NCBI GenBank assembly: GCA_964521425.1
Contig: CAZFRO010000012.1
Location: 1-64,000 of the forward strand
Length of the DNA stretch: 64,000 bases
Direction of reading: 5' to 3'
From: Joyebacterum sp964521425
Lineage (GTDB): Bacteria; Joyebacterota; Joyebacteria; Joyebacterales; Joyebacteraceae
Shown: positions 1 to 7,767 of the stretch, in pieces
Layout of the letters: every line of letters begins with the position of its first letter
Numbering within the stretch: position 1 is the stretch's first letter
Program-made: the position numbers and the translations under genes
The notes under the pieces: generated by a model
The model's input: the letters and a program-made list of their open reading frames with translations, nothing else
Databases searched by the model: none
Told to the model about the DNA's origin: nothing

Positions 1-305
1 CGGACCCCCTTCGCTACCATAGTAGCATGGTGTCCGTACAACCGGGTCAACTCCAGTTATATTGAAAGATACTTGACCCACGGGGCAAAAGGTTGTAAGA
101 GTTGTGGAAGTCTGTCATAGCGCACACGAACAGAAGTATCGTCGCCAACCTCAGTTTCGACGGTGATTTGTGGGTGCCGTCGGGAGCTTGAGGGAAGGGT
201 TGTCGTGTTGCGATGCTCCGGTGTTCGAGCGGGAGCTATGGAACAGTTAACGGGATCGCTCGCACACACCGTGGAGAGCAACATGCTGGAAAGGAGCGTG
301 GCTCT
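1..305. other. Non-coding lead-in with inverted repeats
   Basis: I see no convincing gene here. Positions 1-36 hold an interrupted hairpin (CGGAC 1-5 with GTCCG 32-36, ACCAT 16-20 with ATGGT 27-31) that could be the end of a terminator for a gene left of the window. GGGTCAA (44-50) and TTGACCC (73-79) form a second inverted repeat. TTGACC at 73-78 followed after 17 bases by TAAGAG is a weak promoter candidate for the gene starting at 306. Its -10 is poor, so this is only a suggestion. Confidence 0.4.
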
Positions 306-965
306 ATGAGGAAGCTTACCTTTGCCGCTGTTGTGCTGACCTTCGTTCTCTTCACCGTCGCTCCTGCGGCCGCGGACAGCTACACGTTTGCCGCCTCAGG
401 TCTCGGCAGTCTTATGAAGAGCCCGGTCATGTACAGTGGCACCTTCTTGTTCGGTGTCTCGGGCACATGGGAGGTTCAGATCGACGACTCCCTCTGGCCG
501 GATCAGGCAGACAGCACTGCCAGGTTCGACTACATCTGGGACACCTTCTTCGTCGACAACTACGACAACACGGCGGGTGCTCAGGCATGGTTCGGGTACT
601 TCGATGGTACGACTCTGCCGACCCCTCCGACGTTCGATTTCGATCTCACGTCCCCGGTGGGACATGTTGGCGGAGACATCTCCTTCGTCATTATGATGCG
701 CGATTGGTACTCCGACGGGATTCTTGATCAGAGCGAGAAGCACCGCAACAACCAGATCGCGGGAACTCTCCTCATCAGCCCTGATCAGGGCACCGATTTC
801 TTCACCGACCACTGCGGTAACGGCTCGATGAGCGCGGGCAACTTCAACTTCCTGAACCCGCCTCTTGATGATTCAGTGACGTTCATGGGACAGTTCTCAT
901 CGGAGTTCTGTGGCAGCCCCGTCGAGAATTCATCCTGGGGAATCATCAAGGCTCTGTACAAGTAG
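306..965 (+). CDS. Secreted protein of unknown function, paralogue 1
   Basis: This 219-residue protein has a clear signal peptide (MRKLTF, a hydrophobic core, then APAAADS near residue 23), so it is exported. I do not recognise a named family. The start at 306 is chosen because AAGGAG sits at 291-296; the open frame back to 213 lacks a signal-like start. It shares with the next gene an IWDTFF..NY block, a GYFD block, a C-terminal CGNG block and an ending of the form C..PVE..SWG.IKALY just before the stop. It contains few Cys. The two genes lie 65 bases apart on the same strand, each with its own Shine-Dalgarno sequence, and read as a tandem duplication. The constant last 15 residues could be a sorting or anchoring tag. 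Confidence 0.8.
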   Translation: MRKLTFAAVVLTFVLFTVAPAAADSYTFAASGLGSLMKSPVMYSGTFLFGVSGTWEVQIDDSLWPDQADSTARFDYIWDTFFVDNYDNTAGAQAWFGYFDGTTLPTPPTFDFDLTSPVGHVGGDISFVIMMRDWYSDGILDQSEKHRNNQIAGTLLISPDQGTDFFTDHCGNGSMSAGNFNFLNPPLDDSVTFMGQFSSEFCGSPVENSSWGIIKALYK

Positions 966-1030
966 AGCATCACAAGGACTGATCTGAAACCAAAGGTGCC
1001 CCATGGGGGGCAAAGCCAAAGGAGAGTACG

Positions 1031-1678
1031 ATGCGCGCACTGGTGATCGTTATCGCGGTTCTCGCGTTGGCGACGGTTGCATGCGCCGATGAGACCTTCA
1101 TGTGGTTCTTCGGTGTGGGCAATGGTGACTTCATGGACAGCCCTCCCACGTTCACGGGCGCCATGGATCCGGGCGGAGACATTGTTGACGGTTCATGGAC
1201 GATCGTTGTTCCGGATGTCGGATGGCCGACTGATCCGGCCCTCAGATACCAGCACATCTGGGACACCTTCTACGCCGGCAACTACACGGCAGGTACCCCC
1301 GGGTACTGGAAGGGCTACTTCGACACGAGCCACGGTCTCCCGGAGATGTGCGCCTTGGACATCGTCGACGATACCAACGGTGGAACGATGACGGGCGTCC
1401 TGACGCTTGAGATTCAGGTCGAGGACACGAACAACAACCAGGTGCTCGACGAGGGTGAGTTCTGCGCCGGCAGTCTGTCCGGTCTCGTCATCATCATCCG
1501 CGAGGGCACTGGCTACTACGACGGTCTCTGTGGAACAGGCAACTTCTTCGGTACGTACACGAAGGCCTGCCCGACCACGTACGAGACATGGAACTTCGGG
1601 ATGTACCTCTGGCTCGACGACTGTTCGACTCCTGTCGAGAGCATCAGCTGGGGCGCGATCAAGGCTCTGTACCAGTAG
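1031..1678 (+). CDS. Secreted protein of unknown function, paralogue 2
   Basis: This 215-residue protein is a diverged copy of its left neighbour. It has a short signal peptide ending in ATVACADE (a type I AxA-like site; the residues before Cys do not make a good lipobox). AAAGGAG at 1018-1024 lies six bases before the ATG. Shared blocks include HIWDTFYAGNY, the YFD turn, a DGLCGTGN block and the last residues CSTPVESISWGAIKALYQ. The acidic stretch near residue 135 (EDTNNNQVLDEGE) resembles a calcium-type loop and matches a D/E-rich segment in paralogue 1. Function is unknown; an extracellular structural or binding role is the most that can be inferred. Confidence 0.8.
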   Translation: MRALVIVIAVLALATVACADETFMWFFGVGNGDFMDSPPTFTGAMDPGGDIVDGSWTIVVPDVGWPTDPALRYQHIWDTFYAGNYTAGTPGYWKGYFDTSHGLPEMCALDIVDDTNGGTMTGVLTLEIQVEDTNNNQVLDEGEFCAGSLSGLVIIIREGTGYYDGLCGTGNFFGTYTKACPTTYETWNFGMYLWLDDCSTPVESISWGAIKALYQ

Positions 1679-1764
1679 AGGTACATGAGTTGGTTTTGGG
1701 AACTTTGAGCCCTAATAGCTGGTGACGAGCACACACCGTACCCGGGCAGGAGCAGCAAGCTAGA

Positions 1765-4700
1765 ATGGTCCCTGAGAGTCGGAGCTGTGCGCGCGTGCTA
1801 GCTCGGATACCGCTGGCCAGCGCACTGACAGCAATCCTGGTAGCAACAGCAGCACTCGCAGGTGGAACGGCAGGATCGGAGATATCGGAGGCGCCCTCAC
1901 TTCCAGTGTGGCCTTCGGCCGCCCCCTTGCAGTGTGAAAGTGGCGTCCCCGCCAGGACTGCGATAAAACTCACTCTCTCTGCAAACCCCGAACCAGACCG
2001 CGGCATGACGCGTCAATCCCTGTCTTCTCTCGCCCCCGCAGGCGTTGAGAGGACTCGGTCCGTGGTTCGTCTGCTCGCCCTCCCCGACTGCGATGGCGCC
2101 GACATCGCCTCGGTCAGCCTCACGATCGACGCTGTGACGACCGTGATGCCGGAACAGGATGCGGATCGTATAGCAAGCGTCATTGAAATCGCCCACATAC
2201 GAGACCAGGCGGTCGCCGTAATCTCAATCGACCTCGCGGCAATCGAGGAACTCTTGCCGGGCAGGCAGGTGGACGCTGTCGAGATCGACATCGCGCCAAT
2301 CGATCCGCGCGGACCGCTGACTCGTAACGTCGGACCTTTCGCAGATGTTTGCGAACGCACGATACTCAACTACACGCTCCCCTCGGATGCCACACCTCCG
2401 TGGCGCCCGCTGCCGGGGACACGCACAAGCGGCACGGTGACGTTCTGCTCGTCCGTCACGGAGTGTGAAGATAGCGAGATAGATTTCCTCTTCCTCGTCG
2501 CCGACGAGTTCCAGTCGGCAGGCGCGGTCTACGCGCTTGCTCTGCACAGAGCTGCATATCTGGGGCTCAACGTTGGCATCGTCTCAATGTCGGCCATCGG
2601 CGGAGTCGGCGCTGAGAACATCCACAGCTTCATCCAGGCCGTCTACGAGACCGAATCAGCTGCTCACTTCGGTGACGGATATCTCGGTTTCGTGCTCCTT
2701 GTCGGCGACGCCTACGCCGATGACAACGAGACGCTCATGATCCCCGCCTACGATGGATACGGGGGACAAGAGGTGGCCTCGGATCACTACTACTCATGTG
2801 TGAGCGGAGATGATGATTTCGAGGATCTGATGCTCGGCCGTCTCTCCGTGGGCAACACCGAGGAACTCTCCGCAGTAGTCAACAAGATCGGCAACTACAT
2901 GCCGGTCCCCCCGGAGGCCGGGTGGAACGATCGGACGATGCTCGTCGGCGGCCTCTTCTATAACGACAAGAGCGAGTACGTCGCACTGTTCGATGAGTAT
3001 GAGGATATCATCCCGGCGGATCATACGGTGGACCGCATCTACCGACACGATTTCGACTCGGATTTCGACTGCGCCATGGCGGTGGCTGACGCCTTCAACT
3101 ACGGCTACCTGTTCTTGAACTTCGCCGGGGACGGCTGGATCACGGAGTGGTACCACACGTTCAGAACGACTCACCTCTCCTCTCTCGGCAATGCCGACCG
3201 GTTTCCCATCGTTCTCTCGATGGCATGCCTGACGGGCTGGCTCGACAACACCACAGAGCCGGACATGCTCGGATCATACGACTGCCTCGCGGAGCAGCTC
3301 GTTAATCTGCCGGACGCTGGTGCCATTGCCTGTCTGGCCGCGCCGCGCTACAGCGACGGCGGGTCGTTCCGCACTCTGACAGAGAAGATCTACGAAGCGG
3401 CCTTCAACGAGAACAGCCTCTTTCTCGGAGAGACTCTTGTCGTTGCGAAGCTCTTGCACCTCCAGTCCGGCGGCGACGTGTCATACGTCAGACACTTCAA
3501 TCTGTTCGGAGACCCCTCGCTCATCTACAAGGAGGATGAGACCCCTGGGACCCTGCCCGATCTGACGGTCAAGCCCCATCAGACTACGTGGCTCCCCGAG
3601 ACCCTGGCGGCCGGCGACGATCTTTCTGTTTCGATTACAGTCACGAACCAGAGCGTAATCCCGGTTTCGTCGATCAAGGTGCGACTCACCGACGACTCGT
3701 CCACGGGACCCTATGTCTACGATGAGACGATTCCGTTCATCGACAGCTGGTCATCGATTGGTATTGAGATCATCGTTCCTGAGGTCGCTGGAGGTGTACA
3801 CAGCATATCGATTGAAGTAGATCCCGGCAATGAGATCGTCGAGGCAGATGAGGCGAACAATTCGTTCACCAAGAGCCTCTACGCCTATCCAGTCATTCCC
3901 GGGTTTCCTGCATACATCGACGCTCCCCTTCTTGGAGCGACGGTCGCTTCGACGGGGTCCGGTACTTCTGTGATAGCCGTTCTGGATGAACAGGGCCGCA
4001 TCTCGGGCATTGGACCCGACGGAAGCACCTCATGGACATCGAGCCCATCTCTCGGCCCTCTCGATTTCGGAGTCGAGATCGCGCCCGCAGCGGCGGATCT
4101 GGACGGAGACGGCGTGGACGAGATCGTCTCCTCACGTAGAATGGGAATCAAGTGTCTGAGCCCGGACGGCGAGCAGCTGTGGGACATCAACACCAATGAG
4201 CCGATCGGTTCCCCGTTGATTGCCGACGCCGACGCTGATGCCGATCTCGATGTCGTGGTTGCCATGAGCGGGCAATGGGGCTCACCGTCGACTCTGGTCG
4301 CATTCGACGAGGACGGAGCGACCATCTGGGCGCACGAGCTTGCACAGGATGTCTACATCGAATCACAACTCGCCGCAGGCGACGTGGATATGGACGGTCG
4401 TGTCGATTTCGTGTTCGTCTCGTCAGTAGGCGGTCTCAGTGCCGTGGCGATTATGGACAACGAGCCGTTGGACGTCTGGCCGCCGGTGCACGTCGACGCG
4501 TCACTCCCTGTTGTGCTGGCACTCGGCGACACCGACAACGACGGTCTCTTGGAGATCATCTGCGGCGGGGCGGAACTCTGTTGCTTCACGTCGGAGAATG
4601 GTTCCCTCGCGTGGAGCCTGCCACTGGACGACGATGTGGTCTCGCTCGCTCTTGCTGACACGGATGCTGACGGCACCCCCGAGATACTGGCGGGCACGGC

Positions 4701-6414
4701 ATCCGGAAGCTTCTACCTGATAGATACCGGTGCAGTTCTCTGGTCGACGTCTCTCGGTGGCGCCGTGGGCAGCTCTGCTGTCATCGCTGATGTCCAGGGC
4801 GACGACGATCTGGAGATAGTTCTCGGCTCCGTGTCGGGCTACGTCCATGTACTCGATCAGTTGGGCGATGAAGCCATCCCCTCGATCCCGCTTCCAAGTG
4901 GATGTAGCACGCCCACGGTCATGGACCTAGATGGAGACGGTTCTCTTGAACTCATAGTCGTGTCGCTCGGCGGAGACGTCTATGCCTTGTCGTTCGCGTC
5001 GGGGACCCGGTCCGCGCCCGAAGCACGGGATGGAGATGCAGTAGCACCACCTGAATGGAACGGAATCGGCGGTACACCTGGACACGGCGGCATCTACGCC
5101 CAGCCCCTGAGCGGAGACATCACATCCGACCTCCTCCTGACGGGACGATATGTCCTGACCGGCGACCTTACGGTCACACCAGGATCGGCGCTTGTGATCG
5201 CTCCTGGAACGACTATCGAGGTCCAGTCCGCGCTGCCACCTACTATCAGGATAGACGAAACGCTGACCGCCATCGGCACAGCTCAGGACAAGATCACCTT
5301 CTCATCATCTCAGGGCGGAGGGCCAGGCGACTGGGTGGGTCTGGTTTTCAAGTCGGCGACGAGCAGCTCGCTCATGCACTGTGTGATTGCTGATGCAGAG
5401 GTGGCTCTGGATGCCAATCACGCAACCCTGGTCATATCCGACTGCCGGCTTGATGGAAACGGCCTCGGCGCCTATTTCGACGATTGCACGGTGGCCATCA
5501 CCCGCTCCAGTTTCTCCGGCTGTGATTCTCTGGGCGCCTACTTCGACGGAGGAGACGGCACGGTCGTCGATTGCTCGTTTGACCAGAATCAGCTCGCGGG
5601 TATCGAACTCCGGCAATCGGTCGAGCACACATTCAGCGGATGCTCGTTCTCTGAAACAACGTCAGGAAGCGGCGTCAACATCTTCAAGTTCACAACTGCT
5701 GTCTTTGACTCATGCAGCATGTCGAATAACGGCGAGGACGGTATCTATATCAATAACTCCTCTCCGGAGTTCATCGGATGTACGATCGCCGACAACGATG
5801 ATGAAGGTGTTGATTGCGCCAAGACCGCCTACCCTGCGTTCACAAGGAACACCATCACCGGCAACCGGACCGGCGTTCGTTCCACGACTGGGTCCAGCCC
5901 CAATCTTGGCGACGATCTGTATCCTGACACCGGCTACAACATCATCACCGGCAACCAGATGGCGGCTGTTGCAAACTACGACGGACCGGAGAACCCGGTC
6001 TATGCCCGGCGCAACTGGTGGGGCTCCGCTCCGCCGAGCGGCAGGATCTTCATGGGCTACGTGCTCTATACGCCTTTCCTGACAGCGCCACCCGACCAGG
6101 AGCCGAGGCTTGATGGTGACGAGATACCCCCCTCGGTCTTCGGGCTCATGCAGAACTCCCCCAACCCGTTCAACCCCATGACCACGCTCTCCTATGACGT
6201 GCCGTCCGCGGGTGGCGAGGTTGAAATCACCGTCTACAACACCCTTGGCAGGTGTGTGGCCACGCTCGTCTCTGGTCACCACGACGCCGGGACATACCTC
6301 ATCACCTGGAATGGACGTGACGAGGCGGACCGGAAGCTTGCAAGCGGCCTCTACTTCGCTAGAATGGTGGCGCCGGGCTTCGCCTCGACCAGGAAGATGC
6401 TCCTCCTCAAATAG
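1765..6414 (+). CDS. Giant secreted C25 (gingipain)-like surface protein with FlgD-type sorting domain
   Basis: The protein has 1549 residues. In order it shows: signal peptide (about 1-33); a peptidase C25-like region (about 230-560); a CARDB adhesion domain (about 598-706); FG-GAP/VCBS-type propeller repeats with repeated D.DGDG motifs (about 773-1065); a right-handed beta-helix (about 1206-1380); and a C-terminal FlgD-like domain (about 1454-1549, beginning QNSPNPFNP and ending in LLK) of the kind used for export and anchoring in FCB bacteria. In active gingipains a GHG His and an AC.TG Cys form the catalytic dyad. Here the Cys is present (SMACLTG, Cys488) but the GHG position reads FAGDGW with Asp456, 32 residues upstream as expected. 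The protein may therefore be a non-catalytic adhesin or use another base. AGGAG at 1748-1752 precedes the ATG. Cell-surface location is inferred. Confidence 0.85.
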   Translation: MVPESRSCARVLARIPLASALTAILVATAALAGGTAGSEISEAPSLPVWPSAAPLQCESGVPARTAIKLTLSANPEPDRGMTRQSLSSLAPAGVERTRSVVRLLALPDCDGADIASVSLTIDAVTTVMPEQDADRIASVIEIAHIRDQAVAVISIDLAAIEELLPGRQVDAVEIDIAPIDPRGPLTRNVGPFADVCERTILNYTLPSDATPPWRPLPGTRTSGTVTFCSSVTECEDSEIDFLFLVADEFQSAGAVYALALHRAAYLGLNVGIVSMSAIGGVGAENIHSFIQAVYETESAAHFGDGYLGFVLLVGDAYADDNETLMIPAYDGYGGQEVASDHYYSCVSGDDDFEDLMLGRLSVGNTEELSAVVNKIGNYMPVPPEAGWNDRTMLVGGLFYNDKSEYVALFDEYEDIIPADHTVDRIYRHDFDSDFDCAMAVADAFNYGYLFLNFAGDGWITEWYHTFRTTHLSSLGNADRFPIVLSMACLTGWLDNTTEPDMLGSYDCLAEQLVNLPDAGAIACLAAPRYSDGGSFRTLTEKIYEAAFNENSLFLGETLVVAKLLHLQSGGDVSYVRHFNLFGDPSLIYKEDETPGTLPDLTVKPHQTTWLPETLAAGDDLSVSITVTNQSVIPVSSIKVRLTDDSSTGPYVYDETIPFIDSWSSIGIEIIVPEVAGGVHSISIEVDPGNEIVEADEANNSFTKSLYAYPVIPGFPAYIDAPLLGATVASTGSGTSVIAVLDEQGRISGIGPDGSTSWTSSPSLGPLDFGVEIAPAAADLDGDGVDEIVSSRRMGIKCLSPDGEQLWDINTNEPIGSPLIADADADADLDVVVAMSGQWGSPSTLVAFDEDGATIWAHELAQDVYIESQLAAGDVDMDGRVDFVFVSSVGGLSAVAIMDNEPLDVWPPVHVDASLPVVLALGDTDNDGLLEIICGGAELCCFTSENGSLAWSLPLDDDVVSLALADTDADGTPEILAGTASGSFYLIDTGAVLWSTSLGGAVGSSAVIADVQGDDDLEIVLGSVSGYVHVLDQLGDEAIPSIPLPSGCSTPTVMDLDGDGSLELIVVSLGGDVYALSFASGTRSAPEARDGDAVAPPEWNGIGGTPGHGGIYAQPLSGDITSDLLLTGRYVLTGDLTVTPGSALVIAPGTTIEVQSALPPTIRIDETLTAIGTAQDKITFSSSQGGGPGDWVGLVFKSATSSSLMHCVIADAEVALDANHATLVISDCRLDGNGLGAYFDDCTVAITRSSFSGCDSLGAYFDGGDGTVVDCSFDQNQLAGIELRQSVEHTFSGCSFSETTSGSGVNIFKFTTAVFDSCSMSNNGEDGIYINNSSPEFIGCTIADNDDEGVDCAKTAYPAFTRNTITGNRTGVRSTTGSSPNLGDDLYPDTGYNIITGNQMAAVANYDGPENPVYARRNWWGSAPPSGRIFMGYVLYTPFLTAPPDQEPRLDGDEIPPSVFGLMQNSPNPFNPMTTLSYDVPSAGGEVEITVYNTLGRCVATLVSGHHDAGTYLITWNGRDEADRKLASGLYFARMVAPGFASTRKMLLLK

Positions 6415-6547
6415 CGAATCCGGTAGACTCGGACCGAGCCCGTGTGCTGCGAGAACCGCGGTATCCGTGAGACCCGCGTGCTGCGAGGCACTCTCCAGCA
6501 TGCCGGCACAAAGCGCTGGGTGGCCCGCACTCTGAAAGGGAAGACGC

Positions 6548-7525
6548 ATGTCACAGGTGAATCACATTGGCCTCCTCACAAGCGGTGGAGATTCCCCGGG
6601 AATGAACGCGGCTATCAGAGCCGTCGTGCGAACTGCTCTCGCCGGCGGGATCACCGTCACTGGAATCATGCGCGGCTTCTCGGGACTTCTCGATGGTGAG
6701 TTCGTGGAGATGAAACCTCGGTCCGTCTCGAACATCATCCAGCTCGGGGGTACGATTCTCAAGACGAGCCGCTGTCTTGATTTCTACGAGGTCGACGGAC
6801 GCTCCCGCGCCGCGCGGATTCTGGAAGGTAAGGGCATCGACTGCGTGGTCGGGATCGGTGGGAACGGGACCTTCAGAGGACTCAACCTGCTCGGAAAGGA
6901 ACATGGTATCCGCGTGATAGGTGTGCCGGGCACGATCGACAATGACATCCCGGGGACCGACATCACCATAGGATTCAGCACTGCCGCCAACACCGCGCTC
7001 GAGTCGATTGACAAGATTCGCGACACCGCCGCATCACACGACCGTCTCTTCTTCATAGAGGTGATGGGCCGGCACTGTGGTGCACTGGCCCTTGAGGTCG
7101 GACTTGCAGGTGGTGCAGAGGCGATTCTCATCCCTGAGGTTGATGTCGACCTGGATCGAGTCGGCCGGGTAGTGCAGGGCGGCAGGGAGCGCGGGAAGAG
7201 AAGCTTCATCATTGTCGTTGCGGAAGGGGCCCTGGAGGGCGGCGCAATGGCTGCCGCAAGAGGCATCAAGGAGCGAACGGGCGCTGATTTCCGTGTGAGC
7301 GTGCTCGGCCACGTACAGCGCGGGGGCTCCCCGACCTCCTATGATCGAGCCCTCGCCAGCCGCATGGGCCATAAGGCCGTGGTCGCTCTCGTGTCTGGAG
7401 AGACCGACTGCATGGTAGCCGCCATCTGCGATGAGATGAAGCTCGTGCCCCTCTCAGTGACCTGGGAGGAGAAGACGGACACGGACCTGGACCTCCTTGG
7501 CGTTGCCGAAATCACGGCTAGCTAG
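6548..7525 (+). CDS. pfkA: 6-phosphofructokinase
   Basis: This enzyme phosphorylates fructose 6-phosphate to fructose 1,6-bisphosphate, the committing step of glycolysis. The 325-residue length is normal for bacterial ATP-type enzymes. The N-terminal LTSGGDSPGMNA nucleotide loop, the catalytic PGTIDND loop (Asp131) and the MGRHCG substrate loop are all present. The residue that separates ATP-type (Gly) from pyrophosphate-type (Asp) enzymes is Gly107, which predicts ATP use. The preceding residue is odd: the usual GGDG reads GGNG, so the Asp that helps hold the magnesium nucleotide is Asn106. AAAGGG at 6535-6540 serves as ribosome site. The gene stands alone, between the C25-like gene and the tRNA promoter. 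Confidence 0.93.
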   Translation: MSQVNHIGLLTSGGDSPGMNAAIRAVVRTALAGGITVTGIMRGFSGLLDGEFVEMKPRSVSNIIQLGGTILKTSRCLDFYEVDGRSRAARILEGKGIDCVVGIGGNGTFRGLNLLGKEHGIRVIGVPGTIDNDIPGTDITIGFSTAANTALESIDKIRDTAASHDRLFFIEVMGRHCGALALEVGLAGGAEAILIPEVDVDLDRVGRVVQGGRERGKRSFIIVVAEGALEGGAMAAARGIKERTGADFRVSVLGHVQRGGSPTSYDRALASRMGHKAVVALVSGETDCMVAAICDEMKLVPLSVTWEEKTDTDLDLLGVAEITAS

Positions 7526-7541
7526 GGCAATCCACGAGAGG

Positions 7542-7570
7542 TTGACCGGACGCCCATATTTGGCTATTAT
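7542..7570 (+). promoter_or_regulatory. Sigma-70-type promoter for tRNA and tilS cluster
   Basis: TTGACC (7542-7547) is followed after exactly 17 bases by TATTAT (7565-7570), close to the vegetative consensus. Transcription would begin near 7577, about 45 bases before the tRNA. It is the only good promoter seen before the tilS-hpt-ftsH-folP-cdaA array. Confidence 0.6.
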
Positions 7571-7621
7571 TCTTATGTGCTACGAACCTGCGGTGGCAAC
7601 GTCCACCCGGCGAAGGATTAC

Positions 7622-7698
7622 GGCGGTGTAGCTCAGTCGGTTAGAGCAGCGGAATCATAATCCGCGTGTCCGGGGTTCGAATCCCTGCACCGCTACCA
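7622..7698 (+). tRNA. tRNA with CAU anticodon (probably elongator Met; Ile2 possible)
   Basis: The cloverleaf can be folded by eye. The acceptor stem GGCGGTG (7622-7628) pairs with CACCGCT (7688-7694), ending in a G-U pair. The D arm is GCTC..GAGC. The anticodon stem GCGGA/TCCGC encloses loop ATCATAA, giving anticodon CAU. The T stem CGGGG/CCCTG has loop TTCGAAT. The discriminator is A and CCA is encoded. The paired first acceptor position argues against initiator tRNA. CAU leaves elongator Met or the minor Ile tRNA that TilS converts with lysidine, and the next gene is tilS. The overall shape (GGCGG...CCGCTACCA) resembles elongator Met tRNAs, which I favour. Confidence 0.92.
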
Positions 7699-7701
7699 GA
7701 T

Positions 7702-7737
7702 TCGGCCCTCCCGGAGTTGTGATACGTGGAGGGCCGA
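7702..7737 (+). terminator. Hairpin between tRNA and tilS
   Basis: A perfect 10-bp stem, TCGGCCCTCC (7702-7711) with GGAGGGCCGA (7728-7737), encloses a 16-base loop four bases after the tRNA CCA end. The following bases (CTTCTTAGG) are only weakly T-rich. It may be a leaky terminator or a 3' processing boundary that lowers read-through into tilS. It also overlaps the upstream GTG (7726) of the tilS frame, which argues for the tilS start at 7768. Confidence 0.55.
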
Positions 7738-7767
7738 CTTCTTAGGAACGATAGACGGGAAGGCTCC

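Noticed and set aside
1..36. Terminator at the left edge
   Set aside because: The stem is interrupted and has no T-run; it is cut by the window edge, so it cannot be judged.
1031..1100. Lipoprotein signal in paralogue 2 (TVACA)
   Set aside because: Residues before Cys do not fit a lipobox (no Leu at -3); an ordinary signal cleavage after ACA fits better.
5710..6549. 279-codon minus-strand open frame
   Set aside because: Antisense to the C-terminal part of the C25-like gene; His/Arg-rich shadow.
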